DNA from: Schistosoma haematobium
Taxonomy: Eukaryota; Platyhelminthes; Trematoda; Strigeidida; Schistosomatidae
Assembly: GCF_000699445.3 (NCBI RefSeq)
Contig: NC_067196.1
Coordinates: forward strand, 88,638,364-88,702,363
DNA: 64,000 nt
Direction of reading: 5' to 3'
Of the stretch, positions 11,110-23,492 are shown in pieces. The notes under the pieces were generated by a model, which was not told the origin of the DNA, did not search any database, and was given only the letters and a program-made list of their open reading frames with translations. Position 1 is the first letter of the stretch. Each line of letters starts with the position of its first letter. A program made the translations under genes and the position numbers.

Positions 11110-11465
11110 TTATAACTCATTCAACAAAAGCAGTCTAATTGATAATTATAAAATTCTGATTAGGACAACATTTGTTACTTAGAGGATTGCTCTGTCTACA
11201 TAAGTAAACCAATAATGATATTCGGGTACTATATCACAGTGATTGGAGCTTGGCAATGTATACAATAATAAAAGTACACAATAGAGCATATTTTAACTTC
11301 AGATTTGCAACTACCCGAAGGTACTATTGCTAATAAGTAATATGAAGTACTTTGTTAAAAAGTAATACATCACTGACGATCTCTTCAAAACGACCTATAA
11401 TTACTGATTAGTCATATTGTACAAACATCAATGAACACGACTGTGAACAATAAATACATTTATAG
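11110..11465. other. unassigned AT-rich sequence
   Basis: No gene or repeat was recognised. Confidence 0.4.
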
Positions 11466-11862
11466 TGCCAGAAGATACAGGTGTTTATTAACAGTTATCT
11501 ACTCAAAATACTTCCGTCGCGTTAGCCAGACACTTTCAGCAACAACCTACTGTGGAAGAGAACAAACCAGATCCCAGCGGAGGAGGAAATCAGGAAGAAG
11601 CATTGAAAGTGGATAGGACACACATTGAGGAAAGCACCGAACTGCGTTACACTGCAAGCCCTCACCTGGAATCCTCAAGGCCAAAGGAGAAGAGGAAGAC
11701 GAAAGAGCACATTACTTTGAGAAATGGAGACAGGCAATGAGAAGAATGAACAATAACTGGATGGAACTAGAATTGATGGTCCAGCACAGAATGAGTTGGA
11801 GAATAATGGTCAGCGGCCTATGCTCATTGACGAGGGGTATCAGACGTAAGTAAGTAAGTCAT
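11466..11862 (+). mobile_element. RTE-type retrotransposon 3' end
   Basis: Plus-strand copy of the last 400 bases of the RTE coding region, ending cagacgtaagtaagtaag. Frames shift at least twice, so the conserved C-terminal words appear in different frames. Confidence 0.8.
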
Positions 11863-12284
11863 ATATATGTATATATAATGATATGCATCGCAGTCATATA
11901 TTCAGCACTGTCAGTAACGTTAACGTACACGTTGATTGTCCCAAGTTGAAATAATTCTTCTTTTTTAAAAAACAAAACAAGTAATTTATGTTCTTTACAA
12001 AATCTCTATTATTTAAAGGCAACTAAACGACCAATTAATCAGAGAGAATTTGGATCTGGAACATCATTATAAATCGATATGTATGAGAACACAATGATTT
12101 CCATCAGCTATTCAATATTTTATATGCATATTATATGCACAATTAACACATACTATAATTTCATCTATTGTATGAACCAGTAAATGCTCAAAGGTATATG
12201 TCATAAGTGAGTTAAGATATTCATAAAGTAGTCTAAACAACAATTGCTTAAAATATTGATACTGTTGCCTGATGTATATTATGC
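11863..12284. other. unassigned AT-rich sequence
   Basis: Contains short TATATG runs near 11861-11885. No gene is supported. Confidence 0.4.
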
Positions 12285-12779
12285 TGTAGTGTCGGTTACT
12301 ATGTTAATCCCACATAATGCATTCTAGCTTCATCACAATCTATCCATACTACCTAAGTCACGTTTTAACCTTGTTAATTATTCACTTATCAACCTTGACT
12401 ATTCTTATATGAGCACATATGTGTGTGCACATCTTATTCTATTCATCATATGTCTGTAATTTATTTTTATCTGGCTATAAATATTGATTAACGCTTGATT
12501 AAATGGAATTGGCTCACACACCTCCAATGCTCGCCCTTTTGCTTCGCTCTCTCTTCTCCTCTACCTTCGCTACGTCCTTCTGATTGTTTGTCCAGATCAA
12601 TGATTGTGCAAAATATACGTATTCGAAAATTCATTATCTTATTCTACTTATTCAACTTCATTGCTCCCTAATGCGAGTTAAGTCGATAATTATATACGAG
12701 GATAGGCGACATATATATATTTCGACAGCAAACATTCATATGATGTAATTAGAGTCAGATCTCGGGTCACTAAACTGCA
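12285..12779. repeat. LTR-like dispersed repeat (family D), copy 2
   Basis: Begins tgtagtgtcggttactatg, contains ctataaatattgattaacg near 12473-12492 and ends near ...cactaaactgca. It aligns along its whole length with 4094-4566. TG...CA ends fit a solo LTR, but I see no convincing target duplication. Confidence 0.5.
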
Positions 12780-13124
12780 TTTTGATCCGTTTCTAGAAAT
12801 TGATAGATCATTATATTGTTAATTTAGTATTTAAGTGATAGTTTAACAAAATCTTAATAGAAAGTTTTCCTGTATTCCATTGTATATAAAGTGCATACTA
12901 TACAGTAATGATGCACTGTTAAAGACCAAAGTTAAACAAACATACAACACTTTTCTTTTTCAATAGGTCTCCAGCTAGTTGCTATAAATGAGGGAAACTA
13001 TACTCGAATAGGGAATCTATTCAAAAGTTTATTTTCCTGATATTAAGTAACATTTCAAGATGTTCTATTACTATAATGTTTAATTAGTGAGCCATAGGTT
13101 TGAGGTGATTTTAAAGTTTAAGAT
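12780..13124. other. unassigned sequence
   Basis: No gene or repeat was recognised. Confidence 0.4.
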
Positions 13125-13330
13125 GGTGGTTGGAGGTAGTCAACAGGAAACCCTGGACATAGGTTTCGTGCTAATTGGTACTCCTCAGTAATGTGTACCT
13201 GTAATCTTGAGGGCGCTGTTGCTCCCTGACAGATTCGATCCCGTGTCTCCTGTAAGACTAAGATGTGTTTACAATTGATTGATCACTGGGTGTTAGTCAC
13301 TGTCATGTCTATCAGGCCCTTTTTAGTGCA
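13125..13330 (-). repeat. SINE family II with hammerhead, internally deleted
   Basis: Matches the family best seen at 38450-38757, on the opposite strand. The minus strand carries CTGAGGA, GAAA and GTC in order (about 13155-13200), then a reversed B box. Most of the tRNA-like region is missing. Stem I pairs poorly. Confidence 0.7.
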
Positions 13331-13834
13331 GATCGAATCCTAAATTTGTTCTTTAAATGATTAGGATAACCGTAATTAAATAATAACTTTACAATTAGTA
13401 AATTAGCAAAGATGGAATTGAATACAACATGTGTAAGCAAAGTTATTAACCAGCTAAGTATTTATTTGAGAAATATTTTAAAACTTGGAATCTTTGAATG
13501 GCCGTTTCCGTTCTAGTATTGGAACTCCTCAACTTTATTCATTTTAATATCTTCGCGGAAGTATTGATAATAATGATATCTAAGAAGTATATGTTTATGT
13601 AATCAACTTTTAGTTACAAGTTTTGTATAAGAAGTAGTAATTATAGTTAGTTGCTTGAACTTAAGTAAAAGAAGCGTCTTCTCAACCTACATGGTTAATG
13701 ATTCGAAAGTGAATTTTTTCCAAATTGTGGATTCATGAAATAACCTGTTTAATTACATAATAAGATGTAGCCTCATAAAATAGGTGTTTTTTTTTATAGC
13801 AAATTCTCTGTTTCAGTGAACGAAAATAGCTACC
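13331..13834. other. unassigned AT-rich sequence
   Basis: A faint SINE remnant lies at about 13483-13530 (cttggaatctttgaatggccg). Nothing else was recognised. Confidence 0.4.
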
Positions 13835-14240
13835 GAAAATTCATGAGTCAGTTGAAGCTAGACCACCATGGAAAATTTAGTAGCACTGGTTGGGTGTTTT
13901 GTCCTAGTATGGGACTCCTCAACAGTGTGCATCCACAATTCGGTCTCGCGAACGAACGCTTAACCTGTAGACCACTGAGCCAGTATCCAACTGTGTTACT
14001 GCTTAACATCAACCAATCCACGAAACTGCACCACTGTCCACTATTGTCATTAGTCAGTAACTATTTTACAACAGACCCGTTTAAACTCCACTGATGCGTA
14101 CTGCTGAGAAATCCTATACTAAAAAGGAAACCGCCATCCATTTGCTTCCACGTTTTCCATGTTGATCTAACTTCAATTGAATCATAGATTCAACTATTGA
14201 AATTACTATATAATATCTACAAAAACACCTCTCTGTTCAA
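13835..14240. repeat. family I SINE on minus strand with an extra plus-strand hammerhead tail
   Basis: The minus-strand SINE runs from its tail (13838) through a decayed hammerhead and tRNA-like region to its head near 14090. It is immediately followed by a plus-strand hammerhead/tail (about 14095-14235). The unit therefore has inverted tails at both ends, like 2150-2760. Confidence 0.8.
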
Positions 14241-14320
14241 AATAAAAGTGATTTAATCACTACATATGATTCTAAGAATAAATTTCATTTACATTATTTA
14301 TAATTCTATTTTAATTAAGA

Positions 14321-14435
14321 TCATGAGTCAGTTGAAGCTAGACCACCATGGAAAACCTGGAAGCACTGGCGGTCTAGCTTCAACTGAATCATGATCTTAA
14401 CCATTGAAATGACTACAATCTCCACAAAACTCATC
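14321..14435. repeat. mini fold-back of family I SINE tails
   Basis: A tail on the minus strand (gatcatgagtcagttgaagc...) is joined directly to its inverse (...gcttcaactgaatcatgatc), leaving only the outermost 40 bases of each arm. No ribozyme core remains. Confidence 0.8.
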
Positions 14436-14860
14436 TGATATTAATCAACATATGCTCACTAGTGACTGACTTCACGAGGTATATCCTGGATTTCTAGTGA
14501 GAAGTAGTGACCAGTGGAGTTCAAACAGGTCTGTTGTGAGATAGTAACTCACTGAAGATAATGGTGATTGTGTCGCTCAATTTTTTAGATTAGTTGAAGT
14601 TAGACGTAAACACCGTTGAATGCCAGCCGGTTCAGTGGTCTAGTGGTTAAGTGCTCGCGCGCGAAACCAGGAGGTCCTGGGTTCGAATCTCGTAGTGGGC
14701 GAGGTCGTGGTTGCGCACTACCGAGGAGTCTCACAATAGGACGAAACGGCCGTCCAGTACTTCCGGGTTTTCGAAGGTGGTCTAGCTTCAACTAACTCAT
14801 GATCTTAACCATTGAAATGACTACAATCTCCACAAAACCCATCTGATATTAATTCTATTT
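14436..14860 (+). repeat. full-length family I hammerhead SINE (reference copy)
   Basis: The most complete plus-strand copy. The head is ctgatattaatcaacatatg. The body is ctcactagtgactgacttc...gtgtcgctcaa. The tRNA-like region has A box TGGTCTAGTGG (14636-14646) and B box GGTTCGAATCT (14680-14690), a recognisable RNA polymerase III internal promoter. A hammerhead follows at 14722-14772 (ccgagga, GAAA, GTC). The tail ends aaaacccatctgatatta. The ribozyme has a mutation in the CUGANGA box. Confidence 0.85.
14636..14690 (+). promoter_or_regulatory. pol III internal promoter of SINE (A and B boxes)
   Basis: A box TGGTCTAGTGG matches TRGYNNARNGG. B box GGTTCGAATCT matches GGTTCGANTCC in ten of eleven positions. 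Spacing of about 33 bases is normal for tRNA-derived promoters. Confidence 0.7.
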
Positions 14861-15442
14861 TATTTATTTTCTTTTTTTAGTTCTGGAAACTAGTTAAGTC
14901 AATTGGAGACATGAAACCAATTCCAAAGATCTGTATCAAAATATCCAACTTGTCTGATAGTTTTCTTCTCTTTTCTTTTTGTATTGTCTTATTTTGCATT
15001 GGTTTGCACATAATTTCTTATTTTCTTTTTCACTTGTACTCATAAACATATCTACACACACATACGTACACGCATACGCACACATACACACACACACACT
15101 TTCTTAGTCATAAGGTGTACACTAATGCATAGTTGAGTTCTTGTATACAAACTTAGATACTTTAATATAGATAAAAGTATTGACATGAACTTATTTTCAA
15201 ATCCATTTATGCATTGAGATGATTATGACATGTACACAAATCTTTTTATTTCATTTATGAATATATATGATATATTGTAGTAGATTAAAGTGTTTAACTC
15301 ATCCTCTTATTCTCCTAGTTACTATAAGCATGATTTTAATTCAAAATTTCTCTGTGTTACTGATGAGGTTTAATGATCAAGAAGAAGATGAATGAAATTT
15401 AAGAAACAAACAACCATAAGACCAGTTTACGTTGTATGAAAG
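14861..15442. other. unassigned sequence with CA-rich tract
   Basis: An impure CA/CACG dinucleotide tract occupies about 15053-15100. No gene was recognised. Confidence 0.5.
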
Positions 15443-15930
15443 AGTATTTATTTATTTGAACATATAAACATTGGTACAAGGAGGCATCAAAAACATATGC
15501 ACCACACAGATCTCATTTGATATGTGTGAGGGCTGGGATACTGTCCGGGTGCCCAGACCGAAGCAGGTGATTTACTTAGGGGGCGAAATTCAGAGGAAGA
15601 AAAGCGAATGTCCGGCGCTTTAACCGGATCCCAAACCAGTGGTGCACATGTCCTCCAGTACCCTGAGGGAACAAATGGTGTATGAACCAATGGTTGGTCA
15701 CCGGCTGCCATGGGACTGCATCTCCTTACAATGCTCCACTGCCTTGTGGGTTAGACCTTTAGGTCAAAGGCTCGGGGTGTGGTCCCCTAAGTAAACCACC
15801 TGCTTCGGTTTGGGCACCCGGGAAGTATCCCAGCCTTCACACATATCAAATGAGATCTGTGTGGCGCATATGTTTTTGGTGCCTCCTTGTACCAACATTT
15901 ATGTGTTAAAATAAAAATTAATAAATAAAG
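15443..15930. repeat. fold-back DNA element with about 135-base inverted arms
   Basis: The left arm (about 15443-15577, ...ggtacaaggaggcatcaaaa...) and right arm (about 15788-15928, ...ttttggtgcctccttgtacc...) are inverted complements. They differ at few positions. A GC-richer centre of about 210 bases lies between them. The outer ends are tttattta-type AT sequence. I see no transposase. It could be a MITE or fold-back transposon, or an inverted duplication of a longer repeat. Confidence 0.7.
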
Positions 15931-15954
15931 ATCACTAGTGAAAACCAAGAAAGG

Positions 15955-16120
15955 TTTCGAGCCCAATGCGCGCGAGACCGAACGTCCTGATTACGAATCC
16001 TGAGAGCAGGATTGTGGATGCGTATTGCAGAGAAGTCCCAAAATAGGATGAAATAACCATCCAGTGCTTACAGGTTATCAATGGTGGTCTAACATCAATC
16101 GGTTCATGATATCAATCTAA
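15955..16120 (+). repeat. SINE family I, 3' half
   Basis: B-box-like remnant, degraded hammerhead (agaagtcccaaaataggatg) and tail. It is 5'-truncated and diverged. Confidence 0.65.
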
Positions 16121-16571
16121 AGATGAACATTAGTCAGTAAGCTCTTATTATAGATGAATGCTGTGACAAATATATCTAGTTTCATTAATTGTTGACTGAT
16201 TTTTTTTCTAGGAAAAGTAACGTTTGGTCAACCAGGTATAAAATTGGAAATCATAGAGTAGTTAAAGGATTTCAAGTGTATGATTACGAGACCTGCTCAT
16301 AGAATTCTTTCTAAGGATGAAATCTGTTTACAAAACAGTATGAATAACAAATTTAAAATCAACAGTAAACAAACAGATTGTAGCTAGCAGAAGAATCGAA
16401 GACCCGTGTTTTTTGTTCTCTTTAGGACTTTTTCGATAGATGTACCTACACCCTTGAGTTATTTGAAGTAGGATTAGAATCTAATCCGTATTGCTTCATG
16501 TTTTAGTACGTTATCTAATGAATTATTGAGTTCAATTAATAACTGATTTGTTCAACGAGCATGTTGTTTAG

Positions 16572-16715
16572 ATTCAGATGGTGGTTGGAGATAGTCAACA
16601 GGAGACCCTGGACCTGGGTTTCAGGCTACTTGGTACTTATCAGCAAGGTGTACTTACAATCTTAATGGAATTGGTGCAATGAGAAAAATGAACAACAATT
16701 GGATAGAACTATACT
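16572..16715 (-). repeat. SINE family II fragment, abutting an RTE scrap
   Basis: The minus strand shows CTGATAA (core G lost), GAAA and GTC in order. At about 16676 the SINE breaks off into a 40-base plus-strand RTE fragment (gcaatgagaaaaatgaacaa). Confidence 0.65.
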
Positions 16716-18190
16716 GTTGATGCATAGTCATCATCCCATGAATTCATTAAAACCCGATGAAAATGTTTGAGATTCCTGATATATTACCATTTAGACACAA
16801 TAATAAAAATATTTAATGAAGAAATATTCCTTTTCAACTAGTTATGGATTATGGCTCTAAAATAACCAGTATTTTATATAATTAAGCATTGAATTAATAC
16901 CAAATAAATAGTGGAGAACTAAACTGACAATAAATTTCAGCATCATCTCTAGAGATTGTATGTAATCTGTCAGTAACTTAACGGATATATAATTCAAACT
17001 ATAGCAAGGTTACGTATGTTTGCACAGTTGAACAAGCTTTTTCTTTAAATAGAAAACAGCTTTACTGATTTATATTACTATGCATTTCGGAAATGAATAC
17101 TGGAATTATAGGGCATGTTAAGTCTGTTTTAAATACTGTGTATTCATCAACTTCCCTTCGACTCTTTCGCTTATTATTTTATACTACTTATTAATATTCA
17201 GTAAACGGTGTAATCCTAACAACGTCGACGCGTATGTTGTAACTCAAGTATATAGTGTAATATTCTAAAATATTTACATATACTTATAACATTTATTGTA
17301 TTTATCACTATAATTACTTTCCCTCATTCCTTGTGGTAGTTATGCACAGTTCTGCGCATTCGTGTTGTCATTGCTTAAACACAACGGTTTCCATATTATT
17401 TGCTCTTGGTTGCATTTTTGATTGTCGATAAATTGTTATCAAGATTGAACACAGCTGTTAGCTGACACTTGCACTATTGTATGTTGTAATTATTCTATAT
17501 GTTACTACTTCAGGAAGCCTCTTCTATTTCAAACGCCACAGATACCGCACAAGTTGAACTTTGCAGCTAATTTATGTATATTACTCAATGGAGAACTGTT
17601 TTGTTTTGGACAAATCGTTGTTTTGTGAACTTCGAATTCGCTCGTATCTCAGTTGTGTGATTCAAATGCTTTGATAGATTTAACATCGCATATTCGATGG
17701 AACTTTGATTTTTATTGTTCTAGCCAACTATTTTAGTGGTGCTCCACATGGAGCCTTTTTAACGTTACTATCGGTTCCAACTCTTTGTGTCCAAGGTGGA
17801 TTGGGAATTGGATTAGCAAGCCCGCCTTGACAAAAGAACCTTGTAGGAAAAGTGCAAACTGAATAAAACACTGTCTTGATAATTTGATTACCTAATTTTC
17901 TTAGCCTCCACCTTACTAATTATTTACTATTCTTTGTTAAATAACACCAAACACTTACATTTAGCTCCTTATTCTTATCGTTGTGAAATCAGTTATATAA
18001 TTAACCAAACATGTGACCCATTTTAGTTTTATGTTCACAACGGCCAAATTGTTAACTGATTACGATTTTTAGAGACTGTAATGAAAAAAAGAGTCCAATT
18101 GGTTCACCATTGTTTATTCGCTATTAATTTTATAATCTAGTTGTAAAACTTGTCTATTATTGTAGAGCCATGACGTGGAGCCAATTTAAA
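16716..18190. other. unassigned sequence, about 1.5 kb
   Basis: The longest recognisable-feature-free stretch of the left half. Around 17200-17880 it is less AT-rich and may be an old LTR or other element. I found no homology to other loci of the window and no long open frame. Confidence 0.4.
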
Positions 18191-18194
18191 AGAA

Positions 18195-18345
18195 ATACTT
18201 CCTCTCTGAACTACCCACCTTTGCTTATAAAGCTTGAGAACTAGAGCAATATCGAGGAACTACGCACAGGATGCACACATGCTAATAACAGACTGGTCAA
18301 TTGCAGTCTTAAACCTTGATGGGAAGATTCAAGCAAAACAACAAA
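18195..18345 (-). repeat. Sm-alpha flank repeat, minus strand
   Basis: The complement of the block at 6998-7100 (gaatcttcccatc...gcctcgatattg) plus a short SINE end. No ribozyme is left. Confidence 0.6.
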
Positions 18346-19257
18346 TGAATCTCTGAGCTAAATCTTTAATTGAAAAGTATATTTTAACTACTGATAACGC
18401 AAATCAGTAGCCTAGAACAAATTTGTTTATTTTCTGGTGAAGTTGAAAGTCTAAAGTACCTGACGATCATTTGTGAATGATATTTGTCACGGATTTACTT
18501 GAGTTGGGGTACAATCAATACTTAGGGAGTTGTAAATAAGTGATATCTAGTAATGAGCTTAGATGTACAGGTATGTGGCCATGACAGTAACTGAACTCCA
18601 TTCATTTCAAGTTCTTTGGCGAACAGTCAACTAATAATTTATGTTCCAGTGGTACATATTTTCAGGTTCAGCTAACTCGGTTAATAGTGAGATAGTTATG
18701 GCATGTTATTTGTGATAAATGTTTCACTTAGGATATTTCCGGGTTATAACGCTGAGAAATTTTCACCAGAACTTAAGGATTTATTCTTGACGTAACCTTC
18801 CAGTGAACTGCCTATTAAAGTTTAAATGAGTGAGGTTTCTAAAGGTTGTTTTAGTTCATAAATGATATTTGACCTGTCTTTGGAACAATAATTTACGAAG
18901 ATAATAAACAGCAGCAACCATAAATATCAAACGTGTTATCATTTGATCTACAGAGAATTAATTTGATCATACATAAAGTTAGATCACCTGTAATGTCTTT
19001 GACTAAAATGTTTCAGTAGTCTCTTAATAAACTGCAATCTCTCCGAATTCGCAGACAAATAATCGTAGCTAATCCAATTACTATCTCTTCCGCTTAATGT
19101 CGGACATTATGTGCTGCAGTGTTAGGTTACTGTTTCGAATGGCTACAGTTTCGATTTGATCCACAGACATTGGGAAACATTTCGACTTGAAGATAATACT
19201 TTGATAAAAGTTTAAAATTTAATGTGAAGTGATGCTAGAAAATATCATTTAATTTTA
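18346..19257. other. unassigned sequence
   Basis: No gene or repeat was recognised. Confidence 0.4.
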
Positions 19258-19455
19258 ATAGTTGAGATCATGAGTCAATTGAGGCTAGAGTACCATGGAA
19301 AACCTGCTCATCCACAATCTCGCCTCGCGCACTATTGAGGAGTCCCGCAGTAGAACGAAACGGCTGTTCAGTGCTTCCACGTTTTCCATGGTGGTCTAGC
19401 CTCAATTGACTCATGATCTCAACTATTAAATTAATATAATATCCACACAACCCCT
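19258..19455. repeat. fold-back pair of family I SINE tails
   Basis: Left arm gttgagatcatgagtcaat... and right arm ...attgactcatgatctcaac are inverted. The centre keeps one plus-strand hammerhead (ttgagga, GAAA, GTT near 19335-19375) with a mutated first core base. The arms reach the SINE terminus on both sides. Confidence 0.8.
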
Positions 19456-19794
19456 TCAAATATCATTTAGTCAATTTGTGTGATGTTCCGGATTATAATG
19501 TAGGATATGTAGTGTATCTTTATCTCAAAGACATGTAGAAAGCTTTCAAAGATTCCAGATACAGCTTGTGCCCTCATACACAAATTTAGATAAGACCTTA
19601 TGTTTGACACTAATAAACTTGCTCAAAAGGAATATCTCCACATAAATGATTCGTTTTCATCAATTTGACCTTGCAGATTGATTAACAAGAATGTCAATGA
19701 ATGTCTGAATATCAAGAAATGAGTTTTCACCATTAACAATGTTCCGTGTTGTTAACTTTAAATAATAACAATAATAAATACTAATGTTTTGTAC

Positions 19795-20115
19795 AAGTTA
19801 TTTGAATCTTGCCAGTGACGTTTAGAAATGCAATTGATCAGTCTCCTATTGACATATGTGTATCCTGTGAAAATTGTTTCAATATTGTCTTAAGTAACAG
19901 GTATTATAAGTAGAGATGGATAGTGGTTAGTGGTAGAATTCAGAATTCTCTTTTCGTCCTATTTAAGAATGATCAACTAGAGTTGACCACATTCCAGAGT
20001 TGACGTTCACTCTGAAGATCAACCCGAAGATGTAGTTACATACGGCTGATGAGTTTCAAGCAGGACAAAACGAGTCATTCTGCACGCCACCATTAGTCAC
20101 CATCATTCCCTGCTT
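19795..20115 (+). repeat. Sm-alpha-type SINE with inverted hammerhead ends
   Basis: Conserved left block (gaatcttgccagtgacgttta), inverted ribozyme end near 19925-19975, a degenerate middle, then a forward hammerhead at 20041-20085. The tRNA-like boxes are largely lost. Confidence 0.7.
20041..20085 (+). ncRNA. hammerhead motif with canonical CTGATGA but mutated GAAA
   Basis: CTGATGA is intact at 20046-20052. The expected GAAA box reads AAAA, and GTC follows at about 20074-20076. The core G change should inactivate it. Confidence 0.55.
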
Positions 20116-20671
20116 ATAATAATAATGATAGTAGTAATAATACGACACAGTAAAAAGTATTGATATGTATGTCAGGAAGTCAGTAACACTGTCTACGTTT
20201 GTGAAGAAATGATCAAAATGTTCGAATTGGTATAAGACGTTGTCACAGACTGTGTCAAACACATTTATAAGATGAATTTTACCCACTACCTAAACTGTAA
20301 TCATCAATATGTAAGATATAAAACAATTAAACTGATAATCCTATTAGATCATCCGTTTTGATTATAATCATCATAATTTTCTTTGTCATCAGCTCTTGTT
20401 GGGTCACTATTTCACGTATGTGCTCATTTTAACCTATATATATATTAATTGCTTAATTATATAATTAGTTATTCGTGACTTATTTCATAAAGAGTGTTCC
20501 ATTGAAGTAAAACATGAGGTCTGCTTTCGATGACCTCTTATGATCCGTATAAAACGTGACTTTATAATTGAATATATGTAGAATAGAGAATTATTTAGCA
20601 TAAATCAGATCTTAAGGTTTTAAAATAGCCATATTTATGTATAATTAGAGTTTTCTTTACAGCAAACCACT
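20116..20671. other. unassigned AT-rich sequence
   Basis: Short AAT-type triplet repeats near 20120-20142. No gene was seen. Confidence 0.4.
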
Positions 20672-21433
20672 GACTTACTTACTTACGCTTATTACTTCCA
20701 ATGGAGCATAGGCCGCCGACCAGCATTCTCTAACACACTCTGTACTGGACCTTCCTTTCTAGTTCGATTCAAGTGTTGTTCATTCTTCTCATGTCTATCT
20801 CCATTTCTCGGAGTAATCTGTTGTTTGATCTTCCTTTTCTTCTTTAGAATTGAGGGTTCCAATTGAGGGCTTGCCTTGTGACACAGTTCGATGTTTTCTT
20901 CAATGTGTGTCCTATACACTTCCATCGCTTCTTCCTGATTTCTTCCTCCACTGGAATCTGGTTTGTTCTCTCCCACAGTAAGTTGTTGGTGACAGTGTCT
21001 TACAAACGGATCCGAAGTATTTTGAGTAGACAATTGTTAATAAACACTTGTATCTTTTGGATGATAGCTCTCGTAATTCTCCAAGTTACCGCCTCATACA
21101 GTAGAAGTGTCTTGATATTTGTGTTGAAAATTCTGAGTTTGGTGTTGGCTTACTGATAGTTGTTCTAAGTTCTTGATGCTATTCAGTTGTAAATATGCTG
21201 CTCTTGTTTTGCCGATCTGCGCCTTCACATCTGTATCACATCCACCAATGATGTTGCCCTGATATGTAAAGGTTTTTACATCTTCCAAATCTTCTCCGTC
21301 AATTGTGATTGGATTGGTGCATGTTGTGTTGTATCTGAGAATCTTGCTTTTCCGTTTGTCTATGTTGAGACCTACTGTTGCTAAGGCCGCTGCTACACTG
21401 GTTGCTTTCTCCTGCATTTGTTGTTGCGTGACA
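20672..21433 (-). mobile_element. RTE-type retrotransposon 3' end, about 760 bases
   Basis: One of the better RTE copies. The minus strand encodes MQEKATSVAAALATVGLNID... (21094-21417) and, after frameshifts, the C-terminus. The ttacttacttacgc terminus marks the 3' end. It is 5'-truncated just after the catalytic FADD region. Confidence 0.85.
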
Positions 21434-21454
21434 GCAAATCATAGTGACTTATTA

Positions 21455-21620
21455 GATTGGTAATGACCAAATATCCTTGGTTCGGGTCCTACATGCGAAA
21501 TCATGGATACATACTGTTTAGGAGTCCCATAATAGTCATGAAATGGTCATCCAATGCTTCCAGGCTTTCAATGATAGTCTAACATTGATCTATTCATGAT
21601 ATTAATCTAAACTTAACCGT
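21455..21620 (+). repeat. SINE family I, 3' half
   Basis: B-box remnant (ggttcgggtcc), decayed hammerhead and tail (acattgatctattcatgat). Close to the copy at 15955-16120. Confidence 0.65.
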
Positions 21621-22034
21621 TGAGATTTTACAACTATATACTTTCTTCTTATAATCAAACATCATTTACTTTAATATCAAAGGAGTTCATTCATAAAGAT
21701 GCATAAAGCTTACCTTTGTTTATTTTGTTTATCGCAAAACATATTCATGATTTAAATTATTTAACTTACTTGTTTAAACAAGAATCCATCATAGATATTG
21801 TCTAATTTATACATCTATAAATCATTCTAATAGTAAGCATATTCATTCATTGATCTATGATTATGAATATGTAATTGTAAATGTTTTGATTCATTATGAA
21901 TGATATGAATGTTCTAGTTGATAGTTGTTTATTAATATACAACTCAGATGAAATGGACAAATTGGTGAGTATTGAAAAACGAATATCTTAATACCAGGGC
22001 AACCATCGTTGATTGAATGGTAATCATTTGAAGT
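21621..22034. other. unassigned AT-rich sequence
   Basis: No gene was recognised. Confidence 0.4.
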
Positions 22035-22460
22035 TAATTATTCTAGAACAATTTACGTCAGTTAGTTAGTCAACTACAACGTAGAACTAGGCACATATAT
22101 GCATCGGTCTAAGTTGCCATACCTCATTAGCACAACAAGATGGACACGGAAGTAGTTAATTCAATGATGGTAATATATAAAAGAAGGATTGTGTATAAGA
22201 ATATAGTACAGGAAGAAAGATATAAAGCAATTTTCATCTCTTGGTATAAGGGAAGACAAAGAGTGTATATACCGACGCCATTGTGATCGACTGTGAATCA
22301 TGTCACCAGAAGTTTCAAACCATTGGTTACGATAGTCACATGGACCTCAACATAGTAATCTGCATCTACCAACATGGCTCAAACTAGAAGCTAGTGTCTT
22401 CAAGTACTGATGCCACGTTTTGGTTTAGCCACCCTGAACAATTTACGTGAAACTAACATT
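22035..22460 (-). mobile_element. 3' end/UTR of a second non-LTR retrotransposon family
   Basis: Reverse complement matches the downstream part of the element at 30842-31395 (shared words gagccatgttggtag and caatggttt). It continues into a 3' UTR ending near cagttagttagtcaac. It belongs to a different non-LTR family from the GTAA-tailed copies. Confidence 0.65.
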
Positions 22461-22637
22461 ATGGATAGTACCATCAAAAATTCAAATGAAACAGTACTAT
22501 AGTAATGATATCTGAATTATTATGGTTTTTCTTTTTTCAAACTAACTTAGTCTTTACAAACTCCTTTATCTCTGGTTCATTGAAAATATCGTTCAAAAAA
22601 TGATTTACCAGGTTAAATGTATAGGCTTAAAGAAAGT

Positions 22638-22850
22638 TACTTACTTACTTACTTACTTACGCCTGTTACTCTCAATGGAGCATAGGCCGCCGACCAACAT
22701 TCTCCAACCCACTCTAGCCTGGGCCTTCTTTTCTAGTTCCATCCAATTCTTGTTCATTTTTCTCATGTCTATCTCCATTTCCTGGCATAATGTATCTTTG
22801 ATCTTTCTGTTTCCCTTTGACCTTGAGGATTTCATGTGAGTGCTTGTAAC
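22638..22850 (-). mobile_element. RTE-type retrotransposon 3' end, very short
   Basis: The (ACTT)n terminus is followed by about 200 bases encoding ...[19 protein letters not shown]...SNRRK on the minus strand in one open frame (22653-22835). This is a severe 5' truncation of a relatively young copy. Confidence 0.8.
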
Positions 22851-23129
22851 AATGAGAAAATTGTACTTACGATAGGATTTAATACCATGGATTAGATCTA
22901 GCTCTATTTCTGTATTCTTGTTCGTTTCACTTTATAAGTATTCTTTATTAAGTGACCACTTGGTTAAGATACTTTACATTTGTCTTTCCAATTGTCGTTG
23001 GTTAACTAACTCTTAAAATAAATACAAGTTAATACGTTTATCCTATTTGACACTTATAATAGATCACCACATATTGATTGATATGACATTATGTTTAAGT
23101 AAGAATAAATATGATTATTCAACTGAGGT

Positions 23130-23245
23130 AAATGACGTCATGAAGAAGAGGAGTTTGGTCGATGAAAGCCATCCATGTCAGAGAACAAAACTCCATCAAA
23201 ATCATCCACCTGAGCTACAAATCTTCTCCACCATCTCGAAGAGGA
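23130..23245 (+). repeat. fold-back (MITE-like) family, deleted copy
   Basis: Right arm gagaacaaaactccatcaaaa and flank ctgagctacaaatcttctcc are typical. The left arm is shortened to about 30 bases (gaggagtttggtcgatg). Confidence 0.6.
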
Positions 23246-23368
23246 GTTTTGTTTTCTTTACGATGTGTTTAGTTTCTTTTTTTTAATATGGTATCGTTAT
23301 GACCTCTTCACAGTAGATACAATTTCTTGATGTTTTAGTTCAATTTTTACTATTAATTATTAATTGTC

Positions 23369-23492
23369 ATATGAAAAGGATGAATAACAATTGGAAAGAA
23401 CTGGAAAGGATTGCTCACGGCAGGGTTGGATGGCGAGTGATTGTTGGGTGGCCTATGCTCCTCAACAAGGAGCAACAGGCGTAAGTAGGTAT
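23369..23492 (+). mobile_element. RTE-type 3' end scrap
   Basis: 120 bases of the RTE C-terminus ending caggcgtaagtaggtatg. Confidence 0.75.

Noticed and set aside
14600..14700. A functional tRNA gene
   Set aside because: The A and B boxes belong to the SINE; the same region recurs in many copies and does not fold as a complete cloverleaf with anticodon arm that I can assign.
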